From Chitinasiproducens palmae (GTDB taxonomy: Bacteria > Pseudomonadota > Gammaproteobacteria > Burkholderiales > Burkholderiaceae), in the NCBI RefSeq assembly GCF_900095735.1, contig NZ_FNLO01000004.1, positions 310,001 through 374,000 on the forward strand: a DNA stretch of 64,000 nucleotides, written 5' to 3'. Under the pieces are notes generated by a model. That model was given only the letters and a program-made list of their open reading frames with translations, was not told the origin of the DNA and made no database searches. A program made the translations under genes and the position numbers. The stretch's first letter is position 1. The number at the start of each line of letters is the position of its first letter. This document shows positions 9,295 to 18,653 of this stretch, piece after piece.

Positions 9295-10248
9295 TCAGCG
9301 GGCGCGGGCTTCCAATGCGTCGATGAACATCGCGGCGACGTCGAAACCCGTCTGGGTCATGATTTCGCGGAAGCAGGTCGGGCTGGTCACGTTCACCTCG
9401 GTGAGCCAGTCGCCGATCACGTCCAGGCCGACCAGCAGCAGCCCGCGCGCCTTCATCGTCGGCCCCAGGGCCTCGGCGATCTCGCGATCGCGATCGCTCA
9501 GCGGCTGGGCTCGGCCCAGCCCGCCCGCCGCCAGGTTGCCGCGTACCTCGCCGCCCTGCGGAATGCGAGCCAGCGCATAGGGCACCGGCTGGCCGTCGAT
9601 CAGCAGGATGCGCTTGTCGCCCGCGCTGATCTCGGGAATGAAACGCTGCGCCATGATCGTGCGCGCACCGTTGTGGCCCAACTGTTCGATCACCGCGCCG
9701 AGGTTCACTGCATCTTCCCGGATGCGGAAAATGCCCATCCCACCCATCCCGTCGAGCGGCTTGAAGATGACGTCGTGGTGCGCGGCATGAAACGCGCGCA
9801 GCCGGGCCGGATCGCGGGTCACGAGTGTCGGCGCGACGAAGCGCGGAAATTCGCCGATCGCGAGCTTCTCGGAGTGATCGCGGATCGACTGCGGCTTGTT
9901 GAAGACCTTTGCGCCGGCGCGCTCGGCAATCTCGAGCAGCCACGTCGACGTGACATATTCGAGATCGAACGGCGGGTCCTTGCGCATCAGCACCGCGTCG
10001 AAGCCGGTCAGCGGCTCGACCGCGGCCAGTTCGGCACGGTACCACTGCGGCGCGTCGTCGTCCGGTCCCGCCACGATCTCGAAACCGCGCACCGCCGCCT
10101 CGACCGCGCCCGCCTCGAAGGCGAGATGCTTCGGCTCACAGTGGAACAGCTGGTGACCGCGGCGCGCGGCCTCGGCCATCATCGCGTAAGTGGTGTCTTT
10201 GTAGATCTTGAATTCGTCGAGCGGGTCGGCGATGAAAAGAATCCGCAT
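9295..10248 (-). CDS. gshB: Glutathione synthetase
   Basis: GshB joins gamma-glutamylcysteine and glycine with ATP to give glutathione. The 317-residue product starts MRILFIADPLDEFKIYKDTT, the standard GshB N-terminus. It has the ATP-grasp parts VIFKPLDGMGGMGIFRI and RFIPEISAGDKRILLIDGQP, and the C-terminal metal/ATP segment GLDVIGDWLTEVNVTSPTC. It lies 66 bases after gshA on the same strand. Confidence 0.97.
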   Translation of the reverse strand: MRILFIADPLDEFKIYKDTTYAMMAEAARRGHQLFHCEPKHLAFEAGAVEAAVRGFEIVAGPDDDAPQWYRAELAAVEPLTGFDAVLMRKDPPFDLEYVTSTWLLEIAERAGAKVFNKPQSIRDHSEKLAIGEFPRFVAPTLVTRDPARLRAFHAAHHDVIFKPLDGMGGMGIFRIREDAVNLGAVIEQLGHNGARTIMAQRFIPEISAGDKRILLIDGQPVPYALARIPQGGEVRGNLAAGGLGRAQPLSDRDREIAEALGPTMKARGLLLVGLDVIGDWLTEVNVTSPTCFREIMTQTGFDVAAMFIDALEARAR

Positions 10249-10314
10249 GGCTTGGTCTCGTACGTGAAGGGACTGGCCGACACCGGGCGGTCGGCCCTCG
10301 CGCCGTTCCGGCGC

Positions 10315-11604
10315 TCAGACCTGGATCGCTTCCGGATCGGTCTTTTCGAGCTCGATCGAGGCCGCGAGCAGCGCCAGCCGGGCCACCACACCGTACATGT
10401 AGAAACGGTTCGGCGGCGGTCCACCTGCCTTCGAGCGGCCGTCGGGCAGCACCGAGTGATCGTAGCTCAGCGGCACGAAACTCATGCCGGGCGCATTCAG
10501 GCTCTCGTCCCGCTCCCGTCCGTTATGGGTGCGGTAGAAACCGCCCACCACATAGCGGTCGATCATGTACACGACCGGCTCGGCGACCTTGTCCTCGACG
10601 CGCTCGAAGGTGTACACGCCCTCCTGCACGATCACGTCATGGACCTTCAGGCCTTCCTTGACGACGCTCATCTTGCTGCGTTCGCGTCGGGTCAGCGCCG
10701 CCACCTCGGACGCGTCGTGGACGGTCATCACGCCCATGCCGTACGTACCCGCGGCTGCCTTCACGACCACGTAGGGCTTCTCGGTGATGCCGTACTCGCG
10801 ATACTTCTTCGCGATCTTCTTCAGCACCGCATCGATCGCGTCGGCCAGCTTTTCCTCGCCGATCCGCTCCTGGAAGTCCACGTCTTCGCAGCGGGCGAAA
10901 TACGGGTTCAGCATCCATTGGTCGACGTCGATCAGCTTGGCGAACCGCTTCGCGACGTCGTCGTAGCACGAGAAATGGTTCGACTTGCGTCGCACCGGCC
11001 AGCCGGCGTGGAGCGGCGGCAACAGGAACTGCTCGTGCAGATTTTCGAGCACCGGCGGGATGCCCGCCGACAGGTCGTTGTTCAGCAGGATCGAGCAGGG
11101 GTCGAAATTGTGCAGGCCAAGCCGCCGCGGCGTGCGCACCAGCGGTTCGAGGACGATCTCCTGCCCGTCGCGCAGCGCGATGGTCACCGGATCGTCCAGG
11201 TCGTCGTTCAGCGTGCCGAGCCGCACGTTCAGGCCCGCCTGGCGCATGATCGACGACAGGCGCGCGAGGTTCTCCAGATATGCCTGGTTGCGGGTGTGCG
11301 CTTCCGGAATCAACAGCAGATTCTTCGCGTCCGGGCAGATCTTCTCGATCGAGGCCATCGCCGCCTGCACCGCGAGCGGCAGCACTTCGGCCGGCAAATG
11401 GTTGAAGCCGCCGGGGAACAGGTTGGTGTCGACCGGGGCGAGCTTGAAACCGGCGTTGCGCAGGTCCACCGAACAATAGAAAGGCGGGGTGTGTTCCTGC
11501 CACTCGAGGCGAAACCAGCGTTCGATCGCCGGCGTTGCGTCAAGAATTTTGCGCTCCAGGTCCAACAGCGGACCATTGAGCGCGGTGACGAGATGGGGAA
11601 CCAT
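10315..11604 (-). CDS. gshA: Glutamate-cysteine ligase, short proteobacterial type
   Basis: GshA makes gamma-glutamylcysteine, the first step of glutathione synthesis. The 429-residue sequence is unrelated to E. coli GshA. It matches the type found in Thiobacillus/Acidithiobacillus and Burkholderiaceae, with VDLRNAGFKLAPVDTNLFPG, FNHLPAEVLPLAVQAAM and the C-terminal KAAAGTYGMGVMTVHD ATP-binding loop. The pairing with gshB supports the call. The ATG at 11604 directly precedes VPHLVTALNGPLLDLERKIL. Confidence 0.93.
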   Translation of the reverse strand: MVPHLVTALNGPLLDLERKILDATPAIERWFRLEWQEHTPPFYCSVDLRNAGFKLAPVDTNLFPGGFNHLPAEVLPLAVQAAMASIEKICPDAKNLLLIPEAHTRNQAYLENLARLSSIMRQAGLNVRLGTLNDDLDDPVTIALRDGQEIVLEPLVRTPRRLGLHNFDPCSILLNNDLSAGIPPVLENLHEQFLLPPLHAGWPVRRKSNHFSCYDDVAKRFAKLIDVDQWMLNPYFARCEDVDFQERIGEEKLADAIDAVLKKIAKKYREYGITEKPYVVVKAAAGTYGMGVMTVHDASEVAALTRRERSKMSVVKEGLKVHDVIVQEGVYTFERVEDKVAEPVVYMIDRYVVGGFYRTHNGRERDESLNAPGMSFVPLSYDHSVLPDGRSKAGGPPPNRFYMYGVVARLALLAASIELEKTDPEAIQV

Positions 11605-11793
11605 ATAGGCCTACGCAGGAAAAGATGCCGCCACGCCGCCGTGGCTGGCGGCGGCCGCGCCTGTCGTCGGGCGCCGGCCAAAGGCGAAATTGTAGAACAA
11701 ATGCCTTGCTGCCTTCCTAAAAACCCCCGCTGGTCGCCGCAAGGCGCATGCCCGCGAGGGCTGGCGGTGCGCCCTAGCTGGGGATGAAATCTC

Positions 11794-11822
11794 AATAAAA
11801 AAGGCCCGCATTGCTGCGGGCC
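11794..11822 (-). terminator. Rho-independent terminator of glnK-amtB
   Basis: On the minus strand GGCCCGCA, loop GCAA, TGCGGGCC is followed by TTTTTTATTG. It lies about 80 bases after the amtB stop. The rest of the 298-base gap between gshA and amtB shows no gene. Confidence 0.9.
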
Positions 11823-11902
11823 AATCTCGCTTCCTCGCTTCTTGCAGGACCAGACAGACGGGCGCGCCGCCTTGCCGGCGCCGCCGGCCTCGTCCGGCCG
11901 CC

Positions 11903-13357
11903 TTACTCGACGTGTTCGCCGTGCAGCACGATGTCCAGCCCTTCGCGCTCGCCTTCCTCGGTCACCCGCAAGCCGATCACCACGTCGATGATCTTCAACA
12001 GGATGAAGCTGACGACGCCGGTGTAGACGATGGTCACCACGATGCCCTTCAGCTGGGTCAGGAAGCTGCCGTCGACACCGCCGATCGCCGGCACCACGAA
12101 CACGCCGGTGAGCAGTGCGCCGACAATGCCGCCGATGCCGTGCACGCCGAAGGCGTCCAGCGAATCGTCATAGCCGAGCTTGTGCTTGAGCCACGTTGCC
12201 GACCAGAAACAGACCGCGCCCGCGACGATGCCGATGATCAGCGCGCCCATCACGTTGACGAAGCCCGCGGCAGGCGTAATTGCCACCAGGCCGGCCACTG
12301 CGCCGGAGGCAATGCCCAGCACCGACGGCTTGCCGCGCGTGAGCCACTCCGCGAACATCCAGACCAGCGCGGCCGCGGCCGTCGCGATCTGGGTCGTCAG
12401 CATGGCCATGCCGGCACGACCGTCCGCCGCCAGCGCCGAGCCGGCGTTGAAGCCGAACCAGCCCACCCACAGCATGGCGGTACCCGCCACGGTCAACACC
12501 AGGTTGTGCGGCGCCATCACCTCGCGGCCATAGCCGATGCGCTTGCCGAGCACGATCGCGCAGACCAGGCCAGCCACGCCGGCGTTGATGTGCACCACCG
12601 TGCCGCCGGCGAAGTCGAGCACGCCGTCGCTGGCCAGCCAGCCGGTCGGCTCCCAGACCATGTGCGCGATCGGAGCGTAGACGATGATCGACCACAACAC
12701 CATGAAAACCAGCATCGCCGAGAATTTCATGCGCTCCGCGAACGCGCCGGTGATCAGCGCGGGCGTGATGATCGCAAAGGTCATCTGGAACATCAGGAAG
12801 ACCGTTTCCGGAATGGCCGGCGCGAGATGGCTCACGCTCAACATCGTCGGGTCGCCCTTCACGAACGACACGCCCGACAGGAAGGCGCGCGAGAAGCCGC
12901 CGATGAACGCGTTGCCCGGCGTGAACGCCAGCGAGTAGCCGATCACCATCCACACGATGGTCATCGCGCAGGTGATCGCGAAACTCTGCATCAGCGTGGA
13001 CAGCACGTTCTTCTTGCGGACCATGCCGCCGTAGAACAGGGCCAGCCCGGGAATCGTCATGAACAGCACCAGCGCGACCGAGACCAGCATCCAGGCCGTG
13101 TCGCCACCGCTGATCTTCGACGCATCGACCATGGTCGGCTCGGTGGGCGCGGCGGCGGCCGGCGCCGCGGCACTGGCGCTGGTGGCGGCGCTCGCCGGCG
13201 CGGCCGCGCCGGCATCCGGCGTGGCGACGGTGGCGCTCGCCGTCGACGCCGGCAGCGTGGTCGCGCCGGTCGACGAAGCGTCCTGCGCGAAGCTCGAGGC
13301 TACGCCGCCCCCCAGCAGCGCCCCCGCGATGAAGATGCCCAGCAGAAATTTGCGCAT
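11903..13357 (-). CDS. amtB: Ammonium transporter
   Basis: AmtB is a trimeric inner-membrane channel for ammonium. The 484-residue protein has a signal peptide cleaved near SFAQ-DAS and then a low-complexity Ala/Pro/Ser/Thr segment to about residue 75. Eleven membrane segments follow, starting at TAWMLVSVALVLFMTIPGLA. The pore twin histidines are in DFAGGTVVHINAG and FGVHGIGGIVG. The Ala-rich periplasmic extension is longer than in E. coli. It follows glnK by 40 bases, so GlnK would block the pore under nitrogen excess, as known for this pair. Confidence 0.96.
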   Translation of the reverse strand: MRKFLLGIFIAGALLGGGVASSFAQDASSTGATTLPASTASATVATPDAGAAAPASAATSASAAAPAAAAPTEPTMVDASKISGGDTAWMLVSVALVLFMTIPGLALFYGGMVRKKNVLSTLMQSFAITCAMTIVWMVIGYSLAFTPGNAFIGGFSRAFLSGVSFVKGDPTMLSVSHLAPAIPETVFLMFQMTFAIITPALITGAFAERMKFSAMLVFMVLWSIIVYAPIAHMVWEPTGWLASDGVLDFAGGTVVHINAGVAGLVCAIVLGKRIGYGREVMAPHNLVLTVAGTAMLWVGWFGFNAGSALAADGRAGMAMLTTQIATAAAALVWMFAEWLTRGKPSVLGIASGAVAGLVAITPAAGFVNVMGALIIGIVAGAVCFWSATWLKHKLGYDDSLDAFGVHGIGGIVGALLTGVFVVPAIGGVDGSFLTQLKGIVVTIVYTGVVSFILLKIIDVVIGLRVTEEGEREGLDIVLHGEHVE

Positions 13358-13397
13358 TATCGTTGTCCTCGTTCTCTTCCCTTGCCGTTCCCGCTGT

Positions 13398-14263
<866 letters not shown>

Positions 14264-14530
14264 ATGAGACCCGACGAACTATTCAAGGATATGCAGGCCC
14301 GTATCGATGACCTGCTCCGCAACTCGCCGATCAAGGACGTCGAGCGCAACGTCAAGGCGGTGCTCAACCAAGGCATCAGCAAGCTGGACGTGGTGACGCG
14401 CGAGGACTTCGACGTGCAGGCACAGGTGCTGGCGCGAACCCGTCAGCGTCTGGAAGAACTCGAGCGCCGGGTGGCGTTGCTGGAGCAGCAAGCGGTGCAG
14501 ACCGGCGCGGCGAACGCGGCCAACGACTGA
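14264..14530 (+). CDS. ubiK: UbiK/YqiC accessory factor (BMFP domain)
   Basis: The 88-residue protein begins MRPDELFKDMQARIDDLLRN and ends with a coiled coil (about residues 55-80, RQRLEELERRVALLEQQ), the BMFP arrangement. UbiK helps the aerobic ubiquinone-biosynthesis complex with UbiJ; older names are YqiC or membrane fusogenic factor. The ATG at 14264 has GGAG upstream and matches the family start; an in-frame ATG 14 codons earlier does not. comM follows on the same strand. Confidence 0.9.
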   Translation: MRPDELFKDMQARIDDLLRNSPIKDVERNVKAVLNQGISKLDVVTREDFDVQAQVLARTRQRLEELERRVALLEQQAVQTGAANAAND

Positions 14531-14603
14531 GCGCACGGCCGCGCGTTCGAAACGCGCGGCGCCGCCTGAGCGCCGCGGCGCCAAGCGCACTGGCAGAGGC
14601 GTA

Positions 14604-14673
14604 AGGCCTAAGGCACCAGGCATCAGGCACCAGGCACCAGGCATCAGGCATCAGGCATCAGGCATCAGGCATA
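14604..14673. repeat. Heptamer tandem repeat, about 10 units, in the ubiK-comM gap
   Basis: Nine adjacent 7-base units of AGGCATC/AGGCACC/AGGCATA run from 14611 to 14673, with a degenerate unit AGGCCTA before them. The array ends 10 bases before the comM ATG, so it sits in the leader directly upstream of the ribosome site. Copy-number change would alter the comM leader length. Confidence 0.92.
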
Positions 14674-14683
14674 GGGCAGGGCG

Positions 14684-16228
14684 ATGACAGTCGCGGTCGT
14701 CAACAGTCGAGCAATCTCGGCCGCGGAGGCGCCCGAGGTGCGCGTCGAAGTTCATCTGGCCAACGGTCTGCCGGCCTTCACCGTCGTCGGTCTCGCCGAC
14801 ACCGAGGTCCGGGAAAGCCGCGAGCGGGTTCGGGCGGCGTTGCAGACCTGCGGCTTCACCTTCCCGGCGCAACGGATCACGGTCAGCCTGGCGCCGGCGG
14901 ACCTTCCCAAGGAGTCGGGCCGCTTCGATCTGCCGATCGCCCTCGGCGTGCTGTGCGCCAGCGGACAACTGCCGCCGACCGCTGTCGCCAATGCGGAATT
15001 CGCCGGCGAGCTGTCGCTCACGGGTGAACTGCGCCCGATCCGCGGCGCATTGGCGATGGCCTGCGCGATTGCCCGGCAATACCCGGGCGCCCAGCGCCCG
15101 ACCCTGTTCCTGCCGTCGCCCAGTGCGGCCGAGGCAGCACTGGCATCGTCGGTCGCAGTCTTCGGTGCGTGCGGCCTGCTCGACCTGTGCGCACACCTGC
15201 GGCACGCCGGCAGCCCGGCCGCGACAGATTCTTCGCCTGTGACACGCGTCGACGCCGGCGCGGCACTGCTGGCAGCGCCCACTCCGCCGCCGGCCCCCGA
15301 CCTTGCCGAAGTCGTCGGGCAGGCCGCGGTGCGCCGCGGCCTCGAAATCGCCGCCGCCGGCGGCCACCATGCATTGATGATGGGGCCGCCCGGCGCCGGT
15401 AAGTCGATGCTCGCCGCGCGGCTGCCCGGCATCCTGCCACCGATGACCGACGCCGAGGCGCTCGAAGCAGGTGCGTTGATCAGTCTGACGCGCCCCGGCG
15501 CGGTCGCCGAGCATTGGCGACGTCGTCCGTTTCGCGCGCCCCATCATTCGTCGAGTGCCGCCGCGCTCGTTGGCGGTGGCAATCCGCCCCGCCCGGGCGA
15601 AGTAACGCTCGCGCATCATGGCGTGCTGTTCCTCGACGAACTGCCGGAATTCGACCGTCGCGTCCTGGACATGCTGCGCGAGCCGCTCGAAAGAGGCTGC
15701 ATCCAGATCGCGCGTGCGGGTCACAGCGCGACCTTCCCGGCATGCTGCCAACTGGTCGCCGCAATGAATCCCTGTCCCTGCGGCTGGTCTGGCGATCCAA
15801 GCGGCCGCTGCCGCTGTACACCCGAGAAAGCCGAACGCTATCGACGCCGCGTCTCCGGTCCGCTGCTCGATCGGATCGACCTGCACCTCGAAGTCAGTCC
15901 GGTGGCGGTGCGCGATTTGCGGCCCGGCGCCAGACACGCGGAATCGAGTGCGACCGTTGCGGCTCGGGTCAGGCACGCGCACCGCCGACAATTGGCGCGC
16001 CAGCCTGTCTGCAACGCCCGACTGTCACCGCCGGACCTGGACCGGCATGCTTGCCTCGATGCGGACGGTATGCGCCTGCTGGAAGCGGCTTGCGAACGAA
16101 TGCATAGCTCGGCGCGCGGGCACGCGCAAATACGCAAGGTCGCGCGCAGCATCGCAGACCTTGCCGGCGCCGATGCCATCGGCGTTCAGCATCTGGCCGA
16201 GGCAATCCAATACCGAAGGTGGTGTTGA
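14684..16228 (+). CDS. comM: ComM/YifB-family AAA+ ATPase (Mg-chelatase-like)
   Basis: ComM is a hexameric helicase that promotes branch migration during natural transformation. The 514-residue protein has an N-terminal ChlI-like domain (AEFAGELSLTGELRPIRGAL). The AAA+ core has Walker A GPPGAGKS at 234-241 and Walker B GVLFLDELPEF. A cysteine-rich insert NPCPCGWSGDPSGRCRC precedes the C-terminal domain ending AEAIQYR. The start follows AGGGCAGGGCG. The length is normal for the family. Confidence 0.95.
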   Translation: MTVAVVNSRAISAAEAPEVRVEVHLANGLPAFTVVGLADTEVRESRERVRAALQTCGFTFPAQRITVSLAPADLPKESGRFDLPIALGVLCASGQLPPTAVANAEFAGELSLTGELRPIRGALAMACAIARQYPGAQRPTLFLPSPSAAEAALASSVAVFGACGLLDLCAHLRHAGSPAATDSSPVTRVDAGAALLAAPTPPPAPDLAEVVGQAAVRRGLEIAAAGGHHALMMGPPGAGKSMLAARLPGILPPMTDAEALEAGALISLTRPGAVAEHWRRRPFRAPHHSSSAAALVGGGNPPRPGEVTLAHHGVLFLDELPEFDRRVLDMLREPLERGCIQIARAGHSATFPACCQLVAAMNPCPCGWSGDPSGRCRCTPEKAERYRRRVSGPLLDRIDLHLEVSPVAVRDLRPGARHAESSATVAARVRHAHRRQLARQPVCNARLSPPDLDRHACLDADGMRLLEAACERMHSSARGHAQIRKVARSIADLAGADAIGVQHLAEAIQYRRWC

Positions 16229-16824
16229 CCACTGCCGCTGCAGTCGCCACGGTCTAGCGCAGAACGCGACATGGCGCCTGATGCCCGGCTCGGACGAATG
16301 GTCTTCTGAACGATGGCTGGCTCGCGGAGTGGCAGCCGACTATTTGTCCGAGGCGCCGGTAGATTCCGGAAAGCGGCGGCACAGCAAGTCGGCACACCAG
16401 GTCGGCACGCAGGGTGCGCGACTGCGTTGCGTCGGGGCATCGCGCCTGGGTTGCCGCGCGACCTGCCAACGCGTCGCTTCGTTGACCGACAGCGCGCCGC
16501 CGTGCATGCGGGACGTTCCGCAATATGCGTTTCGGGCCTATCGCAACGATAAATGCCTTGTCAAGACTTGACTTATACACATTTGCCTTGACCGGACCTT
16601 TCTGGCGCCGCTGCGACGATCAAGCCCGCCGCCCACCCGCGATCCATCTTCAAGTATTTGAAAACGCTCTATTTTTTGTTTCTGCCTAGAAAAATGGCAA
16701 AACAAAGAACGACCGGAAAATGCGGGGTAAAAAGCCGATAAGCAGCTTTTTTCAACAAGGTTATCCACAGCTTCTGTGGACAGCTGCAAATCATACGGAA
16801 GCGCCTGAAAATGCTGGTCTTTTT
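16229..16824. other. Non-coding stretch with an AT-rich core after comM
   Basis: In 596 bases I see no gene. From about 16640 to 16800 the sequence is much more AT-rich than the surroundings, with several A and T runs. It contains two exact TTATNCACA boxes and a TCCACAG/CTGTGGA inverted repeat, listed separately. Neither strand has a coding frame with recognisable composition. Confidence 0.6.
16573..16780. promoter_or_regulatory. Two consensus DnaA-box sequences flanking an AT-rich tract
   Basis: TTATACACA (16573-16581) and TTATCCACA (16761-16769) both match the DnaA-box consensus TTATNCACA on the plus strand. The second is part of an inverted repeat TCCACAG-CTT-CTGTGGA (16764-16780). Between them lies the AT-rich tract. 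This may be a DnaA-responsive site or a DnaA-titrating locus; nearby genes do not look like an origin (no dnaA, dnaN, parAB or repA). Confidence 0.45.
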
Positions 16825-17400
16825 TCAGCGAAGCGAGCCGTACGGTTGGAAGGCAGCGAGGAACTGATCAGTCTCCGCAGCGGGTGGCGCCGCTTTCGAG
16901 AGCACGATGACCTGGTAGACGCGCTCTCTTGTCGCGACAAAACGTGCTCGCCACTGGCGTTTGACATTTTCGTGCGGCACCGTCCCGCTGGCTGCCCAAT
17001 CATGAGTCGTCAGCACCGCCGTATTGGCCGATGGGGTACTGCTTAGCTGCGACGCATTGCCGCCAGCATTGCGCCGCAGTCCTTCTTCCAGATACTGCAT
17101 CACGTGTTCGCGGAGCGTGGCGTCGTCGGCCGGCACGTCCACCGCACCGACTGCGAACACCGTGTCCGCAACGTCCGAAATGCGCATGTTCATGGTCAGC
17201 TCATGGCCATCGACCGAAATCGTGCGCGACTGAACCGCCATCTTTGCCGGAAACGAAGCAGTAAACCGCCCTTGTGCATCGCTGACCTCTCGCCAGTCGT
17301 AGCGCGGCGAACAGGCCGCGACCGCCGTCACGGCCAATGCCGCGACGCACGAACGCATGACCAGGGGGCCGCGGAGGCGATGAAAGAGGCGCAGTGACAT
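16825..17400 (-). CDS. Predicted lipoprotein, function unknown
   Basis: The 191-residue product has a basic N-terminus (MSLRLFHRLRG), a hydrophobic stretch and a lipobox V-A-A-C at residue 30, so it is probably a lipoprotein. The mature part reads like a small folded domain (RFTASFPAKMAVQSRTISVD, FAVGAVDVPADDATLREHV) and has no motif I recognise. An alternative ATG at 17358 would give a shorter signal with C16 as the lipidated residue. It is divergent from the thioredoxin-like gene, 119 bases away. Confidence 0.72.
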   Translation of the reverse strand: MSLRLFHRLRGPLVMRSCVAALAVTAVAACSPRYDWREVSDAQGRFTASFPAKMAVQSRTISVDGHELTMNMRISDVADTVFAVGAVDVPADDATLREHVMQYLEEGLRRNAGGNASQLSSTPSANTAVLTTHDWAASGTVPHENVKRQWRARFVATRERVYQVIVLSKAAPPAAETDQFLAAFQPYGSLR

Positions 17401-17519
17401 GAGCTGACACAAAAGCGGGATCGACAAGCACGTCATGCTACGCGACAGCGCGCATTCACGCGCCCGCCCTCGAGCGCTTACAATTCCACCATTCGTCCCA
17501 AGCCCATCCAGGTAAAGCA

Positions 17520-18047
17520 ATGGCCCCCTCTCCCGTCCGTTCCGGCCGATCGCGTTGGATCGTCATCGGCGCTCTCGTCGTCGCGGTTGCGCTCGCCGCC
17601 GCCGGGTGGGCCGCCTTTGCCGGCAAGCGGCATGTGCCGGATGCGTCCTTCACCTTGCTGTCGGGCGAGAAGATCAGCACCTCGACGCTGCGTGGCAAGG
17701 TCTACCTGGTGAATTTCTGGGCGACCAGTTGCACGACCTGCGTCAAGGAAATGCCGGAGATGGTGAAGACCTACCAGCAGTTCCACAAGGATGGGCTGGA
17801 GTTCGTCGCGGTAGCGATGAACTACGACGCGCCGATGTACGTCGCGAACTACGCGAAAACGCGCGAGCTGCCGTTCAAGGTGGCGCTCGACGACGGCTCC
17901 GCCGCCCACCAGTTCGGCGACGTCCAGCTGACGCCGACAACTTTCCTCGTCGACCGTGATGGCCGAATCCTGAAGCGCTACGTCGGCGAGCCGGAGTATG
18001 CCGAACTGCACCGATTGATCGAAGGCGCGCTCGCGAAGCAGGCCTGA
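17520..18047 (+). CDS. TlpA/ResA-like membrane-anchored thioredoxin
   Basis: The 175-residue protein has one N-terminal membrane anchor (about residues 13-35) and a periplasmic thioredoxin fold. The redox pair is C71-T-T-C74 in NFWATSCTTCVKEMP, and the cis-proline is in QLTPTTFLVDRDG. Family members reduce disulfides in the periplasm, for example in cytochrome c maturation. The C-T-T-C motif is less common than C-x-P-C. No cytochrome gene is near, so the target is unknown. Confidence 0.9.
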   Translation: MAPSPVRSGRSRWIVIGALVVAVALAAAGWAAFAGKRHVPDASFTLLSGEKISTSTLRGKVYLVNFWATSCTTCVKEMPEMVKTYQQFHKDGLEFVAVAMNYDAPMYVANYAKTRELPFKVALDDGSAAHQFGDVQLTPTTFLVDRDGRILKRYVGEPEYAELHRLIEGALAKQA

Positions 18048-18653
18048 CCGCCACGGCGGAACTGGCCGTCGGACCAGCCAGCGCCGCGGTGGGCGCAGGG
18101 CGCGCACCGGCACTCCCCGTTCCCTCCGGGCGCACTCCTCCAAGCGGGCGCCATGACCGTCTGTCGGTCGCCGGCCGCTACCGCTCGCGGACTCTCGGTC
18201 CGCCTCCACCTGCCCTGTGCCCGCTGCGCTCCCAGTTCGTCACGCCGCGTGACGCCAGCATCGCGGCGGACCGCATCGATCCCGCAAGCCGGCGGCAGAC
18301 GGTGTCGGCCTCGCCCGCGCCGCTGCGCCGACCGCGCCGGACGCCATCGCGGAGAGACGAACGAATCGCACCGGCGCCGCGGTCGACGAGCCGACGGCTT
18401 CGAACGCAGCGACAGGTCTGTTTGGCCGGACCACATCCAATCGCGAGGGCCGTGAGCGAAGGTCCGGGCGTCCGACGCAGGGGGTTTGAGCCCGAGCCCG
18501 AGTCCAAGTCGGGACTCTGCCCGCGCCAGCGCGGCGACCAACCCAGCGCCCGACGTAGCGCTCCAATCGAGACGTCGCACGCCGCCTGTCGAGAAGGCTA
18601 AGCGCATGTCGGCAACGGTGGCGGCGCTGGGCTAAGTGGCCGCGCTGCGCAAG
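18048..18653. other. Non-coding stretch between the thioredoxin-like gene and the first YopJ-family gene
   Basis: These 606 bases hold long open frames on both strands, but all are Arg/Pro/Ala-rich and none resembles a known protein, as expected for chance frames in GC-rich DNA. It may be decayed sequence at the edge of the YopJ locus. I see no IS remnant or tRNA. Confidence 0.45.

Noticed and set aside
16573..16780. A chromosomal replication origin
   Set aside because: Two DnaA boxes alone are too few, and dnaA, dnaN, parAB or repA are not nearby.
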